Shown: positions 1-7,633 of the stretch, piece after piece
How the letters are laid out: the number at the start of each line of letters is the position of its first letter
How positions within the stretch are numbered: the stretch's first letter is position 1
Source: an uncultured Flavobacterium sp.
Lineage (GTDB): Bacteria > Bacteroidota > Bacteroidia > Flavobacteriales > Flavobacteriaceae
Assembly: GCF_946220915.1 (NCBI RefSeq)
Contig: NZ_CAMIHH010000019.1
Coordinates: 1 to 38,892 of the forward strand
Length of the DNA stretch: 38,892 bases
Direction: 5' to 3'
Notes under the pieces: model-generated
The model's input: only the letters and a program-made list of their open reading frames with translations
What the model was told of the DNA's origin: nothing
Databases searched by the model: none
Translations under genes and position numbers: made by a program

Positions 1-1
1 T

Positions 2-94
2 GCTGATGGCAATTACTATTCTTATCTTGGGGAGTATGGAAAGGACACCGTATGGAACGGTATGAAAGAATTTATAAATAAATATGGAAATTAA
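2..94 (+). CDS. 3' end of an unidentified protein (partial)
   Basis: An open frame runs from the left edge to a TAA at 92-94 and encodes about 30 C-terminal residues rich in Tyr, Gly and Asn, ending in FINKYGN. It overlaps the start of the following GNAT gene by 11 bases, a layout typical of translationally coupled genes, which supports it being the tail of a real upstream gene. Too little is present to name a family. Confidence 0.5.
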   Translation, partial: ADGNYYSYLGEYGKDTVWNGMKEFINKYGN

Positions 95-581
95 AATTTG
101 CCCTGCCAATCCTTTGAACCTCCCCGGTATACTCAAAATCGTCAACCACAATATCCTGCACAGTACGGCATTGTACGACTACGACCCTAAGACATTAGAA
201 TATATCGAAACTTGGTTTGCCGAAAAACAGGAGCATAATTGGCCGGTAATTGTGGCTTTGGAAAATGATAAAGTAGCAGGTTATGGAACCTATGGCCCAT
301 TCCGGTTCAAAGACGGATTTCGATTTACCATTGAGCATTCGGTATATGCGGCACCGGAACAGGAAGGCAGGGGCATTGGAAAGCTATTGCTGACAGAACT
401 GATCCGCCTGGCGAAAGAAGGCGGTTATCACTGCATGATAGGCGGCATCGATGCAGATAATAAAGGCAGTATCGAATTTCATAAAAGATTCGGTTTCGTG
501 GAAACAGGGATTATAAAGGAAGCAGGATTTAAATTTGGGAAATGGCTGGATTTACAGTTCATGCAATTGATACTGGAATAG
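84..581 (+). CDS. GNAT family N-acetyltransferase (phosphinothricin acetyltransferase-like)
   Basis: This 165-residue protein spans a whole single-domain GNAT fold. The acetyl-CoA pyrophosphate-binding loop of motif A is visible as QEGRGIG at about residues 93-99, preceded by the beta-strand VYAAPE. The later IDADNKGSIEFHKRFGFVETG (residues about 123-143) is the motif-B region shared by phosphinothricin/methionine-sulfone acetyltransferases (PAT/MddA-like). Such enzymes transfer acetyl from acetyl-CoA to an amino group of a small molecule; the substrate cannot be read here. The ATG lies inside the end of the upstream frame, so the two genes are probably one operon. No terminator is obvious in the 51 bases before the convergent corA gene. 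Confidence 0.85.
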   Translation: MEIKICPANPLNLPGILKIVNHNILHSTALYDYDPKTLEYIETWFAEKQEHNWPVIVALENDKVAGYGTYGPFRFKDGFRFTIEHSVYAAPEQEGRGIGKLLLTELIRLAKEGGYHCMIGGIDADNKGSIEFHKRFGFVETGIIKEAGFKFGKWLDLQFMQLILE

Positions 582-632
582 TTTATCCCTTGTAAGTAGG
601 CTAAAGTCAGCGTCATTCGCGTTCCCTATTCT

Positions 633-1751
633 TTAAAACCATTTCTTCCTTCTGAAATAAATAACCATTATGATGGTAATCATAACCATTATTGCCCACA
701 CCCAATAATAGCCGTTTTCGCTTTTCAATTCGGGAATGTTCTCAAAATTCATCCCATATACCCCTACAATGAAAGTTAGCGGCATGAAAATGACCGAAAA
801 TATGGTAAGCGTTTTCATGATCTGGTTCATGCGCTGGCTTTGCAGGGAAAAATGGAAATTGGAGGCACTGTCCAGTGAGGTCATGTCATACTCCACCTGG
901 TCGAGCAGCTCAAGGCATTTTTGGTGGAGGCGCGCAAAATAGGTGTGTGTATGCTTGCCGATGGTTTCGATCTCGTCCTCATCCTTGGCGCTTTTTAGCT
1001 TGAATAAGGCATCGCGCAACGGCGTTATCGCACGTTTTATATAATTGAGGTTGTCCCGCATTTTTTCTATCCCCGAAATGAAATCGGCCTTATGGCTCAC
1101 TTTTCCGTCAACGCTAAGCGCTTCTACCCTGTCTTCATAATTTTCAAGGGTAATAAAGAAATTTTCCATGATGGCATCGAGCATCAGGTACAGCAGGTAG
1201 TCGTTTTTCTTTTTACGTACAATGCCGGTTCCTGTGCGTATGCGTTCGCGAATGTGCGCAAAATAATCGCTCTTCTTTTCCTGTAACGAAACGATAACGT
1301 TATCCTTTAGCAAAAAACTTACCTGCTCCGTTTTTACATTTCCCTGCTCTTCTTCTGACAGTACCGATTTGATGCTGAAGAAAAGCACCTCTCCCAGTTC
1401 TTCAATGCGTGTACGCCTGGAAGTGTTTAGTATGTCGCTTATCACAAGGCCGTCAACATGAAAGAGGTCGCCTATCTGCTTTACAAGCTTTGTATCGTGG
1501 AGGCCATGTACATTGAGCCATTTGATGTCGTGCACCTGGCGCTCATCACGGCATTCCTGCACAACACGTTCCAGCGACACATGGCGGTATTCTTCATATC
1601 CTTCCTCATTGAAGACGAACAGCTGCATCTCCACGGGATCAGATTTGTATTCGCCGGTATATTCAAAGTAATCGGGCTGCACCTTGCGCACGTGCCGGTA
1701 TTTTATTCGCTCCACGTTGTAATTCTTTATATAAATATAGGGCTTTTTCAA
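633..1751 (-). CDS. corA: CorA-type magnesium/cobalt transport protein
   Basis: The 372-residue protein has the CorA plan: a soluble N-terminal alpha/beta domain, a long helical stalk (about residues 190-300) and two C-terminal membrane helices. The signature YGMNFE, whose GMN (residues 333-335) forms the selectivity filter, follows TM1, and the protein ends in the basic tail RRKKWF after TM2. Members form pentameric channels importing Mg2+ or Co2+ across the inner membrane. The longest frame starts at a TTG (1751) with stop codons just upstream. A GTG at 1715 would give a start nearer the usual flavobacterial N-terminus, so the first 12 residues are uncertain. It stands alone, convergent with the GNAT gene. 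Confidence 0.93.
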   Translation of the reverse strand: MKKPYIYIKNYNVERIKYRHVRKVQPDYFEYTGEYKSDPVEMQLFVFNEEGYEEYRHVSLERVVQECRDERQVHDIKWLNVHGLHDTKLVKQIGDLFHVDGLVISDILNTSRRTRIEELGEVLFFSIKSVLSEEEQGNVKTEQVSFLLKDNVIVSLQEKKSDYFAHIRERIRTGTGIVRKKKNDYLLYLMLDAIMENFFITLENYEDRVEALSVDGKVSHKADFISGIEKMRDNLNYIKRAITPLRDALFKLKSAKDEDEIETIGKHTHTYFARLHQKCLELLDQVEYDMTSLDSASNFHFSLQSQRMNQIMKTLTIFSVIFMPLTFIVGVYGMNFENIPELKSENGYYWVWAIMVMITIIMVIYFRRKKWF

Positions 1752-1781
1752 TTATTATCTGAACACTTTGTCATTGAGAAA

Positions 1782-1972
1782 ATTTTTACCAAAAGGGGCA
1801 CAAAGAAATTTATCACCATGTACACAAAGCCGTTCATGTTAAAATTCGCAAAGCAAGCACAACCTTATGCCCTTTAAATAGTGCCCTTTGTAAAAAATCT
1901 TTGCGTACCTTGTGGTAAAATCCCGGCCTATTTTTAGCCTGTTACCAAAATCCATTCTATTTTTACCAAAAG
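1782..1972. repeat. Repeat-bearing spacer between corA and hutI
   Basis: The 14-base word ATTTTTACCAAAAG occurs exactly at 1782-1795 and 1959-1972, and its core TTACCAAAA occurs a third time at 1942-1950. Between the outer copies are spaced CACAAAG or CGCAAAG words (about 1799, 1823 and 1848) and, after 1885, the same kind of word in reverse orientation (CTTTGCG near 1900). The stretch from 1783 is therefore an imperfect inverted repeat of the stretch ending at 1921. No gene is supported here. The function is unknown; it could be a decayed dispersed repeat or a set of regulator sites. Confidence 0.55.
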
Positions 1973-1979
1973 TTTATCT

Positions 1980-3215
1980 ATGGCAATTTTAATTACAAAT
2001 ATCAAAGAGTTACTCCAGGTACGGGAAAACAACATTGCAAAAGTTTCGGGTAGCGAAATGGCCAGCCTGCCGCTCCTGCAAAATGCCTGGCTTTTGATGA
2101 AGGGCAATCTCATTGAGGATTTTGGCACAATGGACAATTGTCCGGAAATACCGGGAGCGCAGATTTTAGATGCCGCCGGAAAGACCGTACTGCCCGCCTG
2201 GTGCGACAGCCATACCCACATTGTATATGCCGGCAACCGCGAACAGGAATTCGTGGACCGCATCAATGGCTTAAGCTATGAGGAGATTGCCAATCGCGGC
2301 GGGGGGATTTTAAACTCTGCCAGAAAACTGAATGAGACGAGTGAAGAAGACCTGTATAACCAGTCGCGCCTGCGCCTTGAAGAAGTAATGCAGCAGGGCA
2401 CGGGTGCGGTCGAGATCAAGTCGGGCTACGGCCTTACCGTGGAAGGCGAACTCAAGATGCTTCGCGTGATAAAACGCCTCAGGGAAAATTACCCTATTGC
2501 CATAAAAGCGACTTTTTTAGGCGCACATGCCTTCCCAAAAGAATAAAGGGAAAACCAGGACGGCTACATCGACCTCATCATCAATGCGATGCTGCCAAAG
2601 ATAGCCGGGGAAAAGCTTGCCGACTATATTGATGCCTTTTTAGAAACAGGATACTTCTCGGTAAAACAAACGGAGCGCATCATGGAAGCCGGTAAAAAAT
2701 ATGGCCTGCCTGCAAAAGTACACGTAAACCAGTTTACCGCAATTAACGGCATTGCTGCGTGCGTAAATCACGGCGCCTTGAGTGTTGACCATCTTGAAAT
2801 TGTAACCGATGAAGACATTGAGGCCCTCAAAGGCAGTGCTACCATGCCCGTGGCGCTGCCTACGTGCTCATTCTTCATCAGCATACCCTATACGCCTGCA
2901 CGGAAAATGCTTGAAGCGGGACTGCCGTTGGCCCTCGCCACCGACTTCAACCCCGGGACCACGCCATCGGGAAATATGAACCTGGTAGTGGCAACGGCCT
3001 GTATCAAAATGAAAATGACACCCGAAGAAGCCATCAATGCTGCAACCATCAACGGGGCCTATGCCATGGGACTGAGCGAAACACACGGCAGCATCACCAG
3101 GGGCAAGCGTGCCAACCTTATCATTACAAGGCCGCTTACCTCCTACTACCAGCTGCCCTATGCCTTTGGCAGCAATTTGATTGACAGCGTATTTGTCGAG
3201 GGCAAGCAACTATGA
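1980..3215 (+). pseudogene. hutI: Imidazolonepropionase, interrupted by one in-frame TAA
   Basis: Imidazolonepropionase hydrolyses 4-imidazolone-5-propionate to N-formimino-L-glutamate, the third step of histidine degradation. Across the whole span (411 sense codons, about the family length) one frame stays open except for TAA at 2544-2546, where relatives have a Tyr after the GAHAxPxE motif (here GAHAFPKE). The metal ligands HTH in CDSHTHIVYAG lie before the stop. The KVHVNQF, SVDHLEI and ATDFNPGTTPSGN motifs lie after it, so neither half (188 and about 208 residues) can hold a complete active site. An internal ATG at 2589 has no ribosome-site signal. The gene is a single-substitution pseudogene or carries a sequence error. 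hutG follows at 4292. Confidence 0.85.
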
Positions 3216-3260
3216 CCCGGAAATGATTTAATCGCTATGAAAGCCTGCTACCTGAAAACA

Positions 3261-3288
3261 AAAAAGGGAACCGCAAGGCTCCCTTTTT
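3261..3288. terminator. Bidirectional hairpin terminator
   Basis: AAAAAGGGAACC at 3261-3272 pairs with GGCTCCCTTTTT at 3277-3288 around a GCAA loop, with one A-C mismatch. The A-run on the left and T-run on the right let it stop transcription from hutI (plus) and from the convergent coiled-coil gene (minus). Confidence 0.75.
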
Positions 3289-3305
3289 CTTCTATTAGTG
3301 ATTTT

Positions 3306-4190
3306 TTATTTCAGTGTAAAGGTGGTGTTGGCTACCAACTGGCCTTTATCAAAAATATTTACTGTATACAGCCCTTTTGCAAAGTCTTTGCCCGATACCA
3401 GCTCATTTACGGTAATCGTTTTATTTTCAAAAGCAGCATTGGTAATAAAGCTATAGGTAAGGTTGTACTCGCCAAAAGTTTCAGTGGCCTTGTCACCAAT
3501 CACGTTATTCTTAGGATCGATGATCTGCACATAATACTCCCTTGTACCGGCAGGTGCCACTTCGTTGGCCGCAATGGTAAATGAAATGCGTACTTTATCT
3601 ACCCTGCTGGCTTTGTCGGTTTGTACAAGCTTGCCCGAGTTTCTTTCTTTGTAAGGCTGCGTATGCACATTGATGATCTGTAGCTTCTGTGCCTTCTCAA
3701 CCGTTTTGCTCAGGTTGTCATTTTGGTTTACAAGGGTATCGTTAAACCTTTTAGAATCGTCAAGTGCAGTCCTTGTGCTGTCGCGCTGCGTAGTCAGCGT
3801 TGCGTTTTCATCTTTCAGCCTCGTATTTTCGGCCATCAGCTCATCATAGCTCCTTTTAAGCCTTATATAGTCATTCTTGTATTTCCTTAGCGATGCAGCA
3901 TCACCCTGTGATTTTTCTACCTGCGCCAGCAAATCCACTATTTTTGCCCTTTCTGCTTCAAGTTCGCCTTTAAGCCCGGTATTTTCGGCAATGGCAGCAT
4001 CATAGCTCGCAATCTTTTCCTTCAGTTCGGCTTCCAGCTCCCCTTTTGTTGTAATCTCTTTGTCCAATGCAGTCTGAACCTCATCCTTATCGGTACTCAT
4101 TTTGTACATAAAGGCCAAACTACCAACCAATAATATCGATAGTACTACAATAATTGCCTTTAAACTTGAATTGCTTTTTTGATTTTCCAT
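3306..4190 (-). CDS. Membrane-anchored coiled-coil protein of unknown function
   Basis: The 294-residue protein starts with a short cytoplasmic segment, then one membrane helix at about residues 11-29 (AIIVVLSILLVGSLAFMYKM). A heptad-rich coiled coil of about 130 residues follows (about 35-165), rich in Glu, Lys, Leu and Ala. The last 120 residues look like a compact beta-rich domain (RISFTIAANEVAPAGTREYYVQII onward). I recall flavobacterial relatives being labelled as chromosome-partitioning proteins, but nothing here shows a ParA ATPase: there is no P-loop. The layout suggests a periplasmic or envelope-facing scaffold held in the inner membrane. It sits between hutI and hutG on the opposite strand and is probably unrelated to histidine use. 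Confidence 0.8.
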   Translation of the reverse strand: MENQKSNSSLKAIIVVLSILLVGSLAFMYKMSTDKDEVQTALDKEITTKGELEAELKEKIASYDAAIAENTGLKGELEAERAKIVDLLAQVEKSQGDAASLRKYKNDYIRLKRSYDELMAENTRLKDENATLTTQRDSTRTALDDSKRFNDTLVNQNDNLSKTVEKAQKLQIINVHTQPYKERNSGKLVQTDKASRVDKVRISFTIAANEVAPAGTREYYVQIIDPKNNVIGDKATETFGEYNLTYSFITNAAFENKTITVNELVSGKDFAKGLYTVNIFDKGQLVANTTFTLK

Positions 4191-4266
4191 CTTATAATAT
4201 TTTTCCCAAATTTATATATATTTTAATTTAACGTTTCCTTTTTAACTCAAAATTAAGTGAAAATAC

Positions 4267-4274
4267 TATTTTTG
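4267..4274 (+). promoter_or_regulatory. Possible -7 box upstream of hutG
   Basis: TATTTTTG fits the Bacteroidota -7 consensus TAnnTTTG. No convincing TTG box lies 17-23 bases upstream. It would give a very short leader before the ATG at 4292. The adjacent GGAGG (4274-4278) looks like a Shine-Dalgarno core but is 13 bases from the start. Confidence 0.35.
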
Positions 4275-4291
4275 GAGGCAAGAAAACACCT

Positions 4292-5326
4292 ATGGAAAAC
4301 ATTATCCCTTTTACGGTAAACGACCTTACAAAGTACACTTTGCAGCGTAGTGGCGAAGTTAAATTCGGTGAGAGAATTCATACAGTACCCACTGGCACAG
4401 ATATTTGGGAGCACATCAGGACGGAAGAGCCGGAGTTTGTCCTTTTCGGGATACCCGAGGATATCGGTGTGAGGGCCAACTACGGCAGGCCCGGTACGGC
4501 ATCGGCATGGGAATCGGCCATTCGCAGCATTGTCAACCTGCAGCACAACAAATTCCTGAAGGGCAACAGGCTGCTGATACTGGGCCAGGTAGATGTTGCC
4601 GAAGCCATGAAAGAGGCCGCAACCCTGGATGCCTCTGCCAAAGAAGGCCGTAAAAGGCTTTCGGAACTGGTTGAGAGCATCGATAAGATCGTATCGCACC
4701 TGGTATGCAAAATACTGCTTGCCGGAAAAACCCCCATTATCATTGGAGGCGGCCATAATAATGCTTACGGCAACATTAAAGGCACGGCACTGGCAAAGGG
4801 CAAGCCGGTAAATGCCATAAATTTCGACGCACATACCGATTTCAGGATGCTCGAAGGGCGCCACAGCGGCAATGGCTTTACCTATGCGTTTGAAGAGGGC
4901 TTCCTTAAGAATTACTTTATATTCGGCCTGCACGAAAATTATACCTCTAAAGCCGTAATGGAAACCATCAGGGAAAATAATGCACGCATAAAGTTCAATA
5001 CCTACGAACAAATTGCCATACGCGAGGAAAAAAGCTTTACCGCCGAGATCATCCATGCGCTCAACTTTATAGGCGATGCACCCTTTGGTGTGGAGATCGA
5101 CCTGGACTCCCTGCCCAATGTAGCCAGCAGCGCCATGACGCCAACCGGGTTCAGCATAGAAAAGGCAAGGAAGTTCATCCACTTCATGGGCGAGCAGGAA
5201 AATGCCGCTTACCTTCACCTATGCGAGGGTGCGCCCGACCTGGGCAGCGATAAGAACAGCCACCTTACAGGGAAACTCATTGCGTACCTGGTAACCGATT
5301 TTATGAAGGCGAAGAGCAAACCTTAA
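4292..5326 (+). CDS. hutG: Formimidoylglutamase (arginase/agmatinase family)
   Basis: The enzyme hydrolyses N-formimidoyl-L-glutamate to glutamate and formamide, the last step of one histidine-degradation route. The 344-residue protein carries the binuclear Mn2+ site of ureohydrolases: GGGH (His155), NFDAHTDF (Asp179, His181, Asp183) and EIDLDSLP (Asp270, Asp272). The HSGNGFTYA stretch (191-199) lies in the substrate region. The variant GGGHNNAYG in place of GGGHExxYG and the N-terminal 45-residue extension match my memory of Bacteroidota HutG rather than arginase. It lies downstream of hutI with a minus-strand gene between them, so it needs its own promoter. Unlike hutI its frame is intact. 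hutH and hutU are not in the window. Confidence 0.88.
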   Translation: MENIIPFTVNDLTKYTLQRSGEVKFGERIHTVPTGTDIWEHIRTEEPEFVLFGIPEDIGVRANYGRPGTASAWESAIRSIVNLQHNKFLKGNRLLILGQVDVAEAMKEAATLDASAKEGRKRLSELVESIDKIVSHLVCKILLAGKTPIIIGGGHNNAYGNIKGTALAKGKPVNAINFDAHTDFRMLEGRHSGNGFTYAFEEGFLKNYFIFGLHENYTSKAVMETIRENNARIKFNTYEQIAIREEKSFTAEIIHALNFIGDAPFGVEIDLDSLPNVASSAMTPTGFSIEKARKFIHFMGEQENAAYLHLCEGAPDLGSDKNSHLTGKLIAYLVTDFMKAKSKP

Positions 5327-5443
5327 ATATTTTTCAGGTATCTTATTTAAAACGTACGCTATAACCAGTAAACCCAAACAAAGCTGTTCCCGTTGCCATT
5401 TCGTAGTAGCCGGGATATGGGCTTAATACTCAAATATAAATCG

Positions 5444-5451
5444 TATCTTTG
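5444..5451 (+). promoter_or_regulatory. Possible -7 box upstream of the DEAD-box helicase
   Basis: TATCTTTG matches TAnnTTTG and lies 42 bases before the ATG at 5494. No clear TTG box is found at the expected distance upstream, so the assignment rests on the -7 match and position. Confidence 0.45.
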
Positions 5452-5493
5452 CCGATTCTTAGCGCATAAACTACAAGCGCTTATTATTTTACA

Positions 5494-6759
5494 ATGAAAT
5501 TCGAAGACTTAAATTTACTTAAAAATATCCAGCAGGCCCTTACCGACGAAGGCTATGAGGCCCCAACCCCGATACAGCAACAGGCCATACCCATCATACT
5601 TGAAGGGACTGACATTGTAGGCTGCGCACAGACCGGAACCGGAAAAACAGCGGCATTTGCAATCCCGATCCTCAACTCCCTGCACCGTATTGTAGGTTCG
5701 GCTAAAAAGGTAAAGTACATCCGTACGCTGGTGGTTACTCCCACCCGCGAACTTGCCTTGCAGATAGGGGAAAGTTTTGATACCTACGGAAAATATACCA
5801 ACATCCGCCAGCTGACAATATTTGGCGGCGTGAACCAGGTATCGCAAACCGACCAGTTGCGAAAAGGCGTAGATGTGCTCATTGCTACACCCGGAAGGCT
5901 GCTCGACCTGCACAAGCAGGGCTTCATCAACCTGGACCATCTCCACACGCTGGTGCTGGATGAGGCCGACCAGATGCTCGACATGGGCTTTATACACGAT
6001 GTTAAAAAGATCATTAAGCTGACACCGGATAACAGGCAGACACTATTGTTCTCGGCTACCATGCCGATAGCGATACGCGAGCTGGCCGATACCTTCCTTA
6101 CCAATCCTAAGTATGTGTCGGTAACGCCGGTATCATCTACTGCCGAAAGGGTAAAGCAACAAATTTACTTTGTTGACAAAGGAGACAAGCGCAAGCTGCT
6201 GTACCACCTGATCCGTAACGAAAACCTGTCCAACGTACTGGTATTTACCCGTACAAAGCACGGTGCCGATAACGTAGTAAAAGCCCTGAAAAAGAACGGC
6301 GTGCATGCCGAGGCCATTCATGGCGACAAATCGCAGAATGCGAGGGTGCGCGTGCTCGATGGCTTTAAAAATAAGGAGGTTTCTGTACTGGTAGCTACCG
6401 ATATTGCAGCGCGTGGCATCGACATTGAGAGCCTGCCATATGTGATCAACTTTGACCTGCCCAACATACCCGAAACCTATGTGCACCGCATAGGCCGTAC
6501 CGGGCGTGCCGGCAACGAAGGATTGGCCATATCATTCTGTGCCAAAGACGAGCAACCTTATTTAAAAGATATCGAAAAACTTATACGCCTCAAAATAAAA
6601 GTGATCGAGGGGCATCCTTATCCATATGGATCAGGTGAGGAAGCTTCAGAAAAACCGGCAGCGGAAAAGAAACCCGATCTTCGTAATAAGAAAAAGACAG
6701 GACAAAGCAATTCGAGAAAATCGGAAGCCTCCAAACAAAACAAAAAACGCTGGTATTAA
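5494..6759 (+). CDS. DEAD-box ATP-dependent RNA helicase (RhlE-like)
   Basis: All classical helicase motifs are present in order: Q motif PTPIQQQ (24-30), Walker A AQTGTGKT (45-52), PTRELA (83-88), TPGR (132-135), DEAD (156-159), SAT (187-189), VLVFTRTKHGAD (248-259), ATDIAARGIDIE (301-312) and HRIGRTGR (331-338). The two RecA domains end near residue 370. A Lys/Arg-rich tail of about 50 residues follows, typical of RhlE-type helicases and likely to bind RNA. Such proteins unwind short RNA duplexes during ribosome assembly, RNA decay and cold adaptation. The last codons form the left arm of a terminator. RhlE is the best subfamily guess; CsdA/DeaD proteins normally carry a longer C-terminal RNA-binding domain. 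Confidence 0.95.
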   Translation: MKFEDLNLLKNIQQALTDEGYEAPTPIQQQAIPIILEGTDIVGCAQTGTGKTAAFAIPILNSLHRIVGSAKKVKYIRTLVVTPTRELALQIGESFDTYGKYTNIRQLTIFGGVNQVSQTDQLRKGVDVLIATPGRLLDLHKQGFINLDHLHTLVLDEADQMLDMGFIHDVKKIIKLTPDNRQTLLFSATMPIAIRELADTFLTNPKYVSVTPVSSTAERVKQQIYFVDKGDKRKLLYHLIRNENLSNVLVFTRTKHGADNVVKALKKNGVHAEAIHGDKSQNARVRVLDGFKNKEVSVLVATDIAARGIDIESLPYVINFDLPNIPETYVHRIGRTGRAGNEGLAISFCAKDEQPYLKDIEKLIRLKIKVIEGHPYPYGSGEEASEKPAAEKKPDLRNKKKTGQSNSRKSEASKQNKKRWY

Positions 6760-6771
6760 CCGGCGTTTTTT
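6742..6771 (+). terminator. Terminator overlapping the helicase stop codon
   Basis: AAAAAACGCTGGT (6742-6754) pairs with ACCGGCGTTTTTT (6759-6771) around ATTA, with one G-U pair. The left arm is coding sequence for the last residues and the loop contains part of the TAA stop. A T-rich tail follows. Confidence 0.8.
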
Positions 6772-6826
6772 GTTTTTATAAAATAAATTCTAATTTTACC
6801 GTTTTATAATAAAAGCCGAAAAAGCA

Positions 6827-7354
6827 ATGAAAAAGCTTACCTTACTGTTTTGCCTTTTAACGTTCGGCATAAGCCATGCACAACAAAATCCCAACCCCGT
6901 AAAAACTACCACTCAGGCAGAATGGGATGCACTGGACAAAAATTTCATAGCGCTGGTCGACGCACTGCAAAAGGGCGACAAGGCGGCCTTCCTGGCACTA
7001 AGCTGCAAAGAGGTCGATTGCGTGGATTGCGTTGGCTCGAATGAATCGGCTAAAGGCGCTGTATTTGTCCCGGCGGAGTTTTTCTTCGTCGTGATTTCGC
7101 AAAAATTTACCGAATCGCCCGTGTATAAGGCCATGGCAGGTAAGGGCTATTCGTTCAGTTCGGTAATCGTCGAAGATTTTAAGCCAAAGATTGTCCCGAA
7201 AGATTATCCGAAAGACCTTAAGATTTATGAAGTTTGGGTAGAGACCTACAAACCCGGCGAATTGTCAAAAAACCATGCCGGTACAAGCCACAGCTTCCGG
7301 TTCATAAAAATCAACGGGAAGTTCAGGTTTTACGGAATGACATCGATACCATAG
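6827..7354 (+). CDS. Secreted protein of unknown function
   Basis: The 175-residue protein begins with a Sec signal peptide (MKKLTLLFCLLTFGISHA, cleavage before the first Gln). The mature part has three closely spaced cysteines (Cys60, Cys65, Cys68 in the CKEVDCVDC region), then a mixed alpha/beta segment ending FRFIKINGKFRFYGMTSIP. This resembles the nuclear-transport-factor-2-like or DUF-type folds that end in a strand reading KINGKWRF, but I cannot assign a family. It leads a compact plus-strand run: the next start is 3 bases after its stop and the following genes overlap or nearly abut. It may therefore belong functionally with the ABC genes. Its promoter was not identified. Confidence 0.8.
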   Translation: MKKLTLLFCLLTFGISHAQQNPNPVKTTTQAEWDALDKNFIALVDALQKGDKAAFLALSCKEVDCVDCVGSNESAKGAVFVPAEFFFVVISQKFTESPVYKAMAGKGYSFSSVIVEDFKPKIVPKDYPKDLKIYEVWVETYKPGELSKNHAGTSHSFRFIKINGKFRFYGMTSIP

Positions 7355-7357
7355 CAA

Positions 7358-7633
7358 ATGAGGGCTTTCCTTCATTTTTATTGTACCCTGCTGTTGTTTA
7401 ACCTGTGCTTTACATTGGCATGCCTCATTTTTGGCAGTTTCCTTCTTTTACCGGCAATATTCTGCACGGCAGGTTTCGCGTTCAGCCTTTTTGCCTTCGA
7501 AACATTTTTTAAAAAGCAGTATTACTTTTACCATAATTTAGGATATACCCGCCAGCGCCTGGCTGTTATGGCATTTGCCATAAATCTCTTGCCGGGATTA
7601 TTACTGTTCACATTGATCTTACTGCTATCCTGA
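7358..7633 (+). CDS. Small three-helix membrane protein, probable ABC partner
   Basis: The 91-residue protein is almost wholly hydrophobic. I read two helices in about residues 5-50, a basic loop FKKQYYFYHNLGYTRQR (about 51-67) and a third helix from 68 to 90. The positive-inside rule puts the basic loop in the cytoplasm. Its FYxNLGYTRxRL pattern resembles the coupling segment by which ABC membrane subunits contact their ATPase. The stop codon overlaps the ATG of the ATPase gene by one base (TGATG), so translation is probably coupled. No other permease gene is nearby. It could be the entire membrane part, working as an oligomer, or an accessory subunit. Confidence 0.75.
   Translation: MRAFLHFYCTLLLFNLCFTLACLIFGSFLLLPAIFCTAGFAFSLFAFETFFKKQYYFYHNLGYTRQRLAVMAFAINLLPGLLLFTLILLLS

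Noticed and set aside
1980..3215. Use of TAA as a sense codon or two separate hut genes
   Set aside because: Other genes here end in TAA, so recoding is not credible, and neither half contains a full active site.
4253..5218. 321-residue minus-strand frame
   Set aside because: It lies antisense to hutG, which has full metal-site motifs. The frame is open only because of codon bias and has no recognisable domain.
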